Shown here one piece after another: positions 1 through 4,388 of a stretch of DNA of 5,314 bases (positions within the stretch are counted from its first letter, which is position 1; each line of letters starts with the position of its first letter). The notes beneath the pieces are model-generated. The model was given only the letters and a program-made list of their open reading frames with translations, ran no database searches and was not told the origin of the DNA. Origin of the DNA: an uncultured Eubacteriales bacterium (GTDB lineage: Bacteria; Bacillota; Clostridia; Oscillospirales; UMGS1783); contig CAJLRT010000101.1 in NCBI GenBank assembly GCA_905209135.1, positions 1-5,314 on the forward strand. The letters are read 5' to 3'. A program made the position numbers and the translations under genes.

Positions 1-60
1 AATCGAAGGAATAAGATAGTGATTCGCCACCCGTTCGTGATTCAGGATAACATCCAAAAA

Positions 61-65
61 AGGAG
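61..65 (+). promoter_or_regulatory. Ribosome binding site deciding the start at 73
   Basis: AGGAG follows an A-rich run and sits 7 nt before the ATG at 73. This favours 73 over the in-frame GTG at 19, which also has a weaker AGGA at 7-10 with 8-nt spacing. The extra 18 residues from 19 have no counterpart in the typical family N-terminus. Confidence 0.7.
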
Positions 66-72
66 CGATACA

Positions 73-1212
73 ATGGGCCGGAGAGAAAACTTCAAAGCGA
101 TTCTAAACCACCAGACGCCGGACGATCTGATTCTGGACCTTGGCGGCTGTCCCCTTTCCACCATGCAGGGAATGAGCATGTATACGTTGCTCGACCATCT
201 CGGCTTCCCCTATGAACCGCCCAAAGGCGGCGTACTGCCCTGGGGCCAGGTGGTCCGGCTGGACGAACGTCTGCTCGAAGCGCTGGATATCGACACGCGC
301 GGCGTAGGCGCCGTGCAGGTGCCCAAGCGCTCGCAGTACCGCAATCTGTCGCCCACGCGTTACATAGACGAATTCGGGATTGAACGCGTCTTTACCGGGC
401 TATACTGGGACATTGTCAATTTCCCGCTCAACGGCGCGGAGGAAGCGGACCTGGACCGGTTCGACTGGCCCGACCCCGATTCGATCGACCGGGAAGCGCT
501 CGCGCGCGAGGCGGAGCTCGCCAAGCGCCTGTACGAAGAGACGGACTATGTGATCTGCGCGGACCTTCCCGTCTACGGCGTGTTTGAGCTCGGGTGCTGG
601 ATGTGCGGGTTTGAGCATTTCATGATCCAGATGGCCCTCAACCCCGGCTTTGTGGAGAAGTTTTTCGATATCTACTGGAAATATCAGAAACGCGTGACCG
701 AGATCTATTACAGCTACCTCGGCAAATATATCCACTACACCGCAAGCGGCGACGATTTTGCAACGCAGAACAGCCTCTTTGTTTCCAAGGAAATGTTCCA
801 GAAATATGTAAACCCCTACCTGAAAATGCGGATCGAGTACACCAAGCAGTTCACCGACGCCGCCTACCTCCACCACTCCTGCGGCAGCGTTTACGACATC
901 ATCGACGACCTGATTTACGCAGGCGTGGATATTCTCAACCCCATACAGCCCGGCACGACCAACATGGAGCCCGAACGCGTCAAGGCCGATTTCGGCGATA
1001 AAATCGTGCTGCACGGCGGGTTTGACACGCAGGCCGTGCTCCCCTTCGGGAACGCGGCGGAGGTGGAGGCCGACGCCAAGCGCATCATCGACATTTTAAA
1101 TGTCAACGGCGGGTATGTATTTGCCTGCGCCCACTGCATACAGGAGGACGTTCCGCCGGAGAATATCGTCACTCTGTTTAAAGCTGCCCGTAAATTCGGA
1201 AAAAAGAAATAA
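73..1212 (+). CDS. URO-D superfamily protein, probable corrinoid-type methyltransferase (paralogue 1)
   Basis: A 379-aa protein of the uroporphyrinogen decarboxylase (URO-D) superfamily, cytoplasmic, with no signal peptide or membrane segment. The N-terminus (GRRENFKAILNHQTPDDL) is the usual family opening, and a GDD motif lies at residues 226-228. H268-S269-C270-G271 followed by a C352-A-H-C355 cluster matches the H-x-C...C zinc-ligand pattern known from MtaA/MtbA/CmuA-type methyltransferases. The FMRQAGR signature of true HemE is absent, so a haem-pathway role is unlikely. The substrate cannot be read from sequence; transfer of a methyl group between a corrinoid protein and a thiol or folate acceptor is inferred. 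The start at 73 was chosen because AGGAG lies 7 nt upstream and the family alignment begins there. The frame stays open to the left edge and an in-frame GTG at 19 would add 18 residues. It is first of a two-gene operon. Family assignment is firm; the activity is not. Confidence 0.88.
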   Translation: MGRRENFKAILNHQTPDDLILDLGGCPLSTMQGMSMYTLLDHLGFPYEPPKGGVLPWGQVVRLDERLLEALDIDTRGVGAVQVPKRSQYRNLSPTRYIDEFGIERVFTGLYWDIVNFPLNGAEEADLDRFDWPDPDSIDREALAREAELAKRLYEETDYVICADLPVYGVFELGCWMCGFEHFMIQMALNPGFVEKFFDIYWKYQKRVTEIYYSYLGKYIHYTASGDDFATQNSLFVSKEMFQKYVNPYLKMRIEYTKQFTDAAYLHHSCGSVYDIIDDLIYAGVDILNPIQPGTTNMEPERVKADFGDKIVLHGGFDTQAVLPFGNAAEVEADAKRIIDILNVNGGYVFACAHCIQEDVPPENIVTLFKAARKFGKKK

Positions 1213-1224
1213 GGAGGCATTTCC

Positions 1225-2220
1225 ATGACAAGATACGAACAGGTGAAACGCGCCATTCACTTCCAGAAGCCGGACTACGTCCCGCTCTTCCTCTTCAACG
1301 GCGACCGGAGCAATTCCGATATCATTCAAACCGATCTCGTCCGCTTCTATCTGGGCGAGGACAAACAGGGCACCGAATGGGGCTTCCGCTGGGAGAGCGA
1401 CGACCCGTCCATCCCCATGGGCAACCCGAAAAACCCGCCCCTGGAGGACTTCGGCAAGTTCGATGAATACAACGCGAAATTCAAGCCCGACGCCTTTGAC
1501 AAGTCCCGCTTTGCGGACATCATCGAGGCGCGCCGCGAGTTCGGCGACGACCGCTATTATATGGGCAGCCTCTATCTCACCGGCTTTACCATCATGAGCT
1601 TCCTGCGCGGGTTCTGCAACCTCATGGAAGATATGCTCATCGAGCCGGAGAACGTGGAAAAGCTTGCCGATCTCGTTTTCGGCTTTGAGAACGACGTCAT
1701 CCGCCAGATGGCGGACTACGGCTTCCACGCCGTTTCCCTCTGGGACGACTGGGGCACGCAGACCGACCTGATGGTCGCGCCCGACTATTGGCGCCGTGTG
1801 TTTAAGCCGCGCTACAAGGAGCAGTTCAGGATCGCGCACGAGCACGGACTGGACGTGTTCTTCCACTCCTGCGGCAAGGTGGACGAGATCGTCCCCGACC
1901 TGATCGAGGTGGGCGTGGATATGCTCAACCTCGGCCAGCCCGCGCTCAACGCGCCGGACTGCAAGAGCGGTATCGAACATATGGGAAAGCTGTACGCCGG
2001 CAAGGTCTGCTTCTGCACGCCCGCCGACTACCAGACGACAAGCATCCAGGGCACGCCCGCGGAAAACCGCGAAGAAGTGCGGCGGATCATCGAGAGCATG
2101 GACACGCCGGACGGCGGCCTGATCGCCTATATTCTCGACTATACGGAGAACATGGGCATGCCGAAAGATAACTACCGCGCCATTATCGACGCCTTTGTCG
2201 AATATGGAAAAAAGTCGTAA
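1225..2220 (+). CDS. URO-D superfamily protein (paralogue 2), probable methyltransferase-like
   Basis: A 331-aa cytoplasmic protein of the same URO-D superfamily as the gene before it. It opens with the typical MTRYEQVKRAIHFQKPDYVP, has a W-D-D-W-G-T-Q segment at residues 173-179, and an F-H-S-C-G motif with H214 and C216, matching the H-x-C half of the zinc site in methyltransferase-type relatives. Unlike its partner it has no cysteine in the C-terminal segment: around residues 297-309 the sequence reads GGLIAYILDYTEN, so the third metal ligand is missing or replaced (D305, E308 or Y306 are candidates). The HemE FMRQAGR signature is also absent. The ATG at 1225 is 7 nt after AAGGAGG (1211-1217), whose first two bases belong to the stop codon of the upstream gene, so the two are tightly coupled. 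It could be a subunit or substrate-specific partner of paralogue 1, or an enzyme for a different acceptor. Family firm, function unproven. Confidence 0.88.
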   Translation: MTRYEQVKRAIHFQKPDYVPLFLFNGDRSNSDIIQTDLVRFYLGEDKQGTEWGFRWESDDPSIPMGNPKNPPLEDFGKFDEYNAKFKPDAFDKSRFADIIEARREFGDDRYYMGSLYLTGFTIMSFLRGFCNLMEDMLIEPENVEKLADLVFGFENDVIRQMADYGFHAVSLWDDWGTQTDLMVAPDYWRRVFKPRYKEQFRIAHEHGLDVFFHSCGKVDEIVPDLIEVGVDMLNLGQPALNAPDCKSGIEHMGKLYAGKVCFCTPADYQTTSIQGTPAENREEVRRIIESMDTPDGGLIAYILDYTENMGMPKDNYRAIIDAFVEYGKKS

Positions 2221-2241
2221 ACCGAGCGCCCGTGCGCCCGT

Positions 2242-2273
2242 GCGGAGGCCGTCCTTATACAGACGGCCTCCGC
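2242..2273 (+). terminator. Probable terminator of the URO-D operon
   Basis: A perfect 12-bp stem, GCGGAGGCCGTC (2242-2253) against GACGGCCTCCGC (2262-2273), with an 8-nt loop, 22 nt after the stop codon of the second URO-D gene. The stem is followed by TTCTGCC rather than a clean T run; a run of six T comes later at 2290-2295. It is preceded by a tandem 8-mer (GCGCCCGT at 2226-2233 and 2234-2241). It probably terminates or stabilises the mRNA 3' end, but the weak T tract lowers confidence in intrinsic termination. Confidence 0.6.
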
Positions 2274-2349
2274 TTCTGCCAAACAGAGGTTTTTTACACG
2301 GCGGCGGCCCGCGCTTGAAAAAGGATTGCATAAATCCTGCAGAAAGCTC

Positions 2350-2378
2350 TTGACAAGGCCGAATCCATGCTATATAAT
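2350..2378 (+). promoter_or_regulatory. Consensus sigma-A promoter for the tRNA unit
   Basis: TTGACA (2350-2355) and TATAAT (2373-2378) are both perfect consensus hexamers with the ideal 17-bp spacing. Initiation is expected near 2384-2386, giving a leader of about 20 nt before tRNA-Trp. This strength is typical of stable-RNA promoters. It shows that the tRNAs are transcribed independently of the URO-D operon. Confidence 0.9.
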
Positions 2379-2403
2379 TTATAAGCGTCGCCCGAGTGGA
2401 CAT

Positions 2404-2479
2404 AGGGGCATAGCTCAGTTGGTAGAGCAGCGGTCTCCAAAACCGCGTGCCGAGGGTTCAAGTCCTTCTGCCCCTGCCA
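2404..2479 (+). tRNA. tRNA-Trp (anticodon CCA)
   Basis: A complete cloverleaf. The acceptor stem AGGGGCA (2404-2410) pairs with TGCCCCT (2469-2475). The D-arm contains the standard AGCTCAGTTGGTAGAGCA. The anticodon stem is GCGGT/ACCGC with loop CTCCAAA, placing anticodon CCA at 2437-2439. The T-arm is GAGGG-TTCAAGT-CCTTC, with one G-U pair. The discriminator is G (2476), as expected for tRNA-Trp, and CCA (2477-2479) is encoded. It decodes UGG and is the first gene of a two-tRNA transcript. Confidence 0.97.
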
Positions 2480-2482
2480 GAA

Positions 2483-2509
2483 ATGGGAACGGCCCCGCGG
2501 CTTTCCCAT
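2483..2509 (+). other. Hairpin in the spacer between the two tRNAs
   Basis: ATGGGAA (2483-2489) pairs with TTCCCAT (2503-2509) around a GC-rich 13-nt loop that can form a further short GCC/GGC pair. There is no T tract after it, so it is not an intrinsic terminator. It would sit between the CCA of tRNA-Trp and the 5' end of tRNA-Thr and may guide processing of the dicistronic precursor. The role is inferred. Confidence 0.5.
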
Positions 2510-2512
2510 CGT

Positions 2513-2588
2513 GCTGATGTGGCACAGGAGGTAGCGCACATCCTTGGTAAGGATGAGGTCCCGGGTTCGAGTCCCGGCATCAGCTCCA
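2513..2588 (+). tRNA. tRNA-Thr (anticodon GGT)
   Basis: The acceptor stem GCTGATG (2513-2519) pairs with CATCAGC (2578-2584). The anticodon stem CATCC/GGATG encloses loop TTGGTAA with anticodon GGT at 2546-2548, which reads ACC and ACU. The T-arm CCGGG-TTCGAGT-CCCGG is perfect. The discriminator is T (2585), and CCA (2586-2588) is encoded. The D-stem is less regular: GCAC (2522-2525) against GCGC (2534-2537) leaves an A-C mismatch at the 12-23 position. It lies 33 nt behind tRNA-Trp, shares its promoter, and is followed directly by a terminator. Confidence 0.96.
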
Positions 2589-2621
2589 AACTCCCATGTG
2601 AAAGTTCACATGGGAGTTTTT
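2589..2621 (+). terminator. Intrinsic terminator of the tRNA unit
   Basis: CTCCCATGTG (2591-2600) pairs perfectly with CACATGGGAG (2607-2616) around AAAGTT, is extended by A-T pairs at both sides, and runs straight into TTTTT (2617-2621). It begins one base after the CCA of tRNA-Thr, so it defines the end of the tRNA transcript. Confidence 0.93.
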
Positions 2622-2887
2622 CTTGCCATCGTTCGCTTTCCCCGACTTTAAGCGGGGTTCCGGCCGCCACATCCCTGCGGGTCCGGCCCAAACGCAATCC
2701 ATCCATTCCCCGAAAAAAAACCACGCCTGCAACATGAAAATGAAGCGCAAATCGCTGCAGAATAATCTTGCCGAATGAAAGCAGCCCGAATCCGCCCTTT
2801 GCTTATCTGCAGCGCGCCCGGAAGCGCCGCCCGAAGTTCATGCGTTTTACGGCCGCAAACCACGGCGGAAACCCGGATTAAACCATT
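2622..2887. other. Gene-free interval between the tRNA unit and the AraC gene
   Basis: About 270 bases without a convincing gene on either strand. A 14-codon reading frame beginning at ATG 2734 has no ribosome binding site. Visible structure is limited to a weak 5-bp CCCCG/CGGGG hairpin (2640-2657) and a direct repeat TCCGGCC (2659-2665, 2682-2688). No tRNA 3'-end duplication that would mark an attachment site is seen. The last part leads into the putative regulator promoter. Confidence 0.6.
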
Positions 2888-2893
2888 TTGTAC

Positions 2894-2922
2894 TTGTAAT
2901 TCAAATGCGCGCAGAGTAAAAT
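2894..2922 (+). promoter_or_regulatory. Possible promoter of the AraC-family gene
   Basis: TTGTAA (2894-2899) and TAAAAT (2917-2922) are separated by 17 bp, fair matches to sigma-A hexamers. Initiation would fall about 7 nt later, close to the ribosome binding site AAAGGTGAT (2927-2935), leaving an unusually short leader of roughly 10 nt. Around the -35, TTTG (2887-2890) and CAAA (2902-2905) form an imperfect dyad that could be an operator. Inferred only. Confidence 0.4.
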
Positions 2923-2939
2923 GAATAAAGGTGATTGAA

Positions 2940-3779
2940 ATGTCGGACAAAAACACGCTCATCCTCAAGCAAAGCGGGATGCCGGAGGATTTCGGGTTCG
3001 TCATGCGCAACCGTGCGCCCATGCACGTCCTGCCGAAGAATGAACTGCACTGGCACGACTATTTTGAAATGGAATTTGTCTACGACGGCCGCGGGACGCA
3101 GATTGTCAACGCGGAGACAATCCAGATGTCCCGCGGGTCGGTATATCTGCTCACCCCTACGGATTTCCACACAGTCGTAGCGGACGAATCGCGCGGCATG
3201 AGCCTGATGAACATAAACTTTACAGAAAAATACCTTTCGCCTGAAATCACGTCCGCGCTGGCGAATGGCTTTCTCTTTTCCCGGTTTGCCGAGGAGGACT
3301 TCGCGCCGCTGTTCCGTATGGTAGAACAGATGTACAGGGAATATACAGGCGACAATCCGTACCGTGAAACGGCAATCCGCGCCATGCTGACGCAAATCTG
3401 CATCGTTTTGCTGCGCCGGTGCGTCCACATCCCATCAGCAAAACAGGACACGACCGACGCCATCATCCAGGATGCGATTCTATACTTGCAGAAACACTTC
3501 AAGAATCCCCCCAAAAAACAGGAGCTTGCCTGCAAATACCATATGAGCGCGAATTATTTTGGGGTTAGGTTCCAGCGGGCGGTCGGCCTCTCCTACACGG
3601 AATACCTGAAAAACCTGCGTCTGCAGCAGGCAGTCGACCTGCTTTTGCACTCCGAACTCTCCGTGGAACAGATCTCCGAGCATTCCGGCTTTCATACGCC
3701 TCCTTATTTCATCCATATATTCAGGGAGCGCTACGGCATGACGCCTTTGCAGTACAGAAAGCGAAACAAAAAAGCATAG
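2940..3779 (+). CDS. AraC/XylS-family transcriptional regulator
   Basis: A 279-aa cytoplasmic DNA-binding regulator. Residues about 30-80 form the AraC-type cupin sensor domain, with a recognisable H37-W-H39-D-Y-F-E-M stretch and a later RGSVYLLTPTDFHTV segment typical of this fold. Residues about 175-275 form the double helix-turn-helix domain: the first HTH around KKQELACKYHMSANYFGVRF, then the YTEYLKNLRLQQAVDLL linker helix, and the second HTH ending in the diagnostic GFHTPPYFIHIFRERYGMTPLQYR. Length is normal for the family. The ATG at 2940 is preferred over an in-frame GTG at 2931 because AGGTGAT (2929-2935) is a good Shine-Dalgarno for it and would overlap the GTG. The ligand, probably a small sugar or related metabolite in this class, cannot be deduced. 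No plus-strand target gene follows it in the window; it may regulate itself, the upstream operon or distant genes. Confidence 0.93.
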   Translation: MSDKNTLILKQSGMPEDFGFVMRNRAPMHVLPKNELHWHDYFEMEFVYDGRGTQIVNAETIQMSRGSVYLLTPTDFHTVVADESRGMSLMNINFTEKYLSPEITSALANGFLFSRFAEEDFAPLFRMVEQMYREYTGDNPYRETAIRAMLTQICIVLLRRCVHIPSAKQDTTDAIIQDAILYLQKHFKNPPKKQELACKYHMSANYFGVRFQRAVGLSYTEYLKNLRLQQAVDLLLHSELSVEQISEHSGFHTPPYFIHIFRERYGMTPLQYRKRNKKA

Positions 3780-3783
3780 CAAC

Positions 3784-3812
3784 AAAAAAACAGACCGCTC
3801 GGCGGCCCTCTG
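3784..3812 (-). terminator. Minus-strand intrinsic terminator behind the AraC gene
   Basis: Read on the minus strand, CAGA and CCGC pair with GCGG and TCTG around a CGA loop, with a 3-nt bulge (plus-strand arms 3791-3798 and 3802-3812), followed at once by GTTTTTTTG (complement of the seven A at 3784-3790). On the plus strand the hairpin is followed by CCTGTATT, which is a poor tail. The unit is therefore best read as stopping leftward transcription before it enters the regulator gene. Confidence 0.65.
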
Positions 3813-3976
3813 CCTGTATTACTCAAACTAAAGCCGAAGCGCTTGCTCTGGGCGCCGCCATATTATCCTTTCTCCAGATGTTCCCGTTGTTTCTGTCGAC
3901 CATCCCTGTAGAATAGCTCTCAAGCGGAATTTTGACGAATATGGTATGCCGAGGCGAATCCGCACAGAATCAAAAC
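3813..3976. other. Unassigned interval between two terminators
   Basis: About 165 bases with no gene I can support. On the minus strand one frame is open for roughly 45 codons and ends in TGA just before the leftward terminator. Within it, an ATG after AAAGGATAAT would give a 12-residue peptide, and a farther in-frame ATG would give 26 residues but has no usable ribosome binding site. No convincing promoter was found. It could hold a small RNA, a gene remnant or a dispersed non-coding repeat. Confidence 0.4.
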
Positions 3977-4012
3977 AAGGGAAGCATGAAAACATGCTTC
4001 CCTTTCTATTTT
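3977..4012. terminator. Bidirectional intrinsic terminator
   Basis: A perfect 12-bp stem, AAGGGAAGCATG (3977-3988) against CATGCTTCCCTT (3993-4004), with an AAAA loop. Rightward it is followed by TCTATTTT; leftward by TTGTTTTGATT. It can end transcripts of the AraC gene from the left and of the small N/Q/K-rich ORF from the right. Confidence 0.85.
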
Positions 4013-4060
4013 CCGGAATAGCTTTCGCTTTCCGGCGCCACATTGGTCAGCGCCAGCCGG
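4013..4060 (-). other. Structured 3' region downstream of the small ORF
   Basis: On the minus strand CCGGAAAGC (4035-4027) folds against GCT-A-TTCCGG (4022-4013) around a GAAA tetraloop with a single bulged A. Next to it, GGCGC (4034-4038) and GCGCC (4050-4054) form a second short inverted repeat on an 11-nt spacer. Together with the following terminator this gives successive hairpins in the likely 3' untranslated region of the minus-strand ORF. They could protect the mRNA end; no known RNA family is recognised. Confidence 0.4.
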
Positions 4061-4076
4061 CCGCCGCGGCATGCAT

Positions 4077-4196
4077 TCAGTTCTGTTCCTGAGAGTTAAA
4101 AGATTTCTTGTTGTTCTTTTTCTGCTGCTGATTTTTGTTCTTCTGGTTCTTGTTCTGCTGCTGGTTTTTCTGATTGAAATTCGATTCCATGTTCAT
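4077..4196 (-). CDS. Small Asn/Gln/Lys-rich basic protein, unknown; possible spore protein
   Basis: A 39-aa ORF of extreme composition: 12 Asn, 10 Gln and 8 Lys, with only 2 Glu as acidic residues, so it is strongly basic and probably disordered. An NQQQNK / NQQQKK near-repeat (residues 11-16 and 22-27) suggests growth by duplication of AAC, CAG and AAG codons. There is no signal peptide, membrane segment, cysteine, tryptophan or tyrosine. The start MNMES at 4196 is chosen because AAAGGA (4208-4203) lies 6 nt upstream; the next ATG at 4190 is 12 nt away, and earlier in-frame ATGs (to 4274) lack a site. A sigma-G-like promoter lies just upstream and terminators follow. I do not recognise the family. 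Small, basic, Q/N-rich products are found among minor spore proteins, so expression in the forespore is an inference. It could still be a chance low-complexity ORF. Confidence 0.6.
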   Translation of the reverse strand: MNMESNFNQKNQQQNKNQKNKNQQQKKNNKKSFNSQEQN

Positions 4197-4202
4197 TACA
4201 CA

Positions 4203-4208
4203 TCCTTT
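4203..4208 (-). promoter_or_regulatory. Ribosome binding site of the small N/Q/K-rich ORF
   Basis: AAAGGA on the minus strand, 6 nt before the ATG at 4196. It selects the MNMES start over the longer in-frame starts upstream. Confidence 0.6.
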
Positions 4209-4214
4209 CGCCAT

Positions 4215-4243
4215 TAGTATTTGTGCCATAAAAAAAGTTATTC
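4215..4243 (-). promoter_or_regulatory. Sigma-G/sigma-F-like promoter for the small ORF
   Basis: On the minus strand GAATA (4243-4239) fits the sigma-G -35 pattern GHATR, and AATACTA (4221-4215) matches six of seven positions of the CATACTA-type -10, with exactly 17 bp between. No good sigma-A pair was found at this position. Initiation would be near 4208, leaving a leader of about 12 nt, which is short. The motif match is seen; forespore control is inferred. Confidence 0.45.
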
Positions 4244-4284
4244 TTCCATTCTTTGCATGTATACAAAACGGCAAATATGCGCGG

Positions 4285-4304
4285 GCACAAAAAAATTTTC
4301 GTGC
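4285..4304. repeat. Near-perfect 20-bp palindrome
   Basis: GCAC at 4285-4288 and GTGC at 4301-4304 flank seven A and four T plus C; nine of ten symmetric pairs match if G-U is allowed in the minus-strand RNA, or eight of ten by Watson-Crick pairing alone. It lies between the metY terminator and the sigma-G-like promoter of the small ORF. It could be an operator or a weak hairpin. No regulator is identified. Confidence 0.4.
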
Positions 4305-4334
4305 AAGTTCTGCGTCTGATAAATCAAAGCATGG

Positions 4335-4375
4335 AAAAACAGGCCGGGAAACACTTTGTGTTTCCCGGCCTGTTT
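4335..4375 (-). terminator. Intrinsic terminator of metY
   Basis: A perfect 18-bp stem (4337-4354 against 4358-4375) with a TTT/AAA triloop, starting 14 nt after the metY stop codon. Leftward, the T run is the complement of the five A at 4335-4339. On the plus strand it is followed by GTTTCTTTC, so it may also work rightward, although no plus-strand gene ends here. Confidence 0.93.
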
Positions 4376-4388
4376 GTTTCTTTCGCGC

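Noticed and set aside
73..2220. Naming the URO-D genes hemE
   Set aside because: Neither has the FMRQAGR active-site signature of uroporphyrinogen decarboxylase, and both carry the H-S-C-G motif of the methyltransferase-like branch.
1096..2403. Minus-strand ORF of 435 codons opposite the second URO-D gene
   Set aside because: It is antisense to a clear URO-D coding region with good ribosome binding site. Its product resembles no family and its length follows from the high third-position GC of the real gene.
2294..2737. Several short ORFs on both strands across the tRNA region, with products such as GIAQLVEQRSPKPRAEGSSP and MPGLEPGTSSLPR
   Set aside because: These are the well-known false proteins obtained by translating tRNA genes; the DNA folds into two complete tRNAs.
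2734..2778. 14-codon ORF starting MKMKRKSLQ in the gap before the AraC gene
   Set aside because: There is no ribosome binding site, promoter or terminator, and a length this short is expected by chance.
2513..2930. Genomic island or prophage inserted at the tRNA-Thr 3' end
   Set aside because: No repeat of the tRNA 3' end, integrase or mobility gene is visible, and a normal terminator follows the tRNA directly.
3828..4043. 71-codon minus-strand ORF running from before the bidirectional terminator to behind the AraC gene
   Set aside because: It would translate straight through the 12-bp terminator hairpin and has no recognisable domain or clear ribosome binding site.
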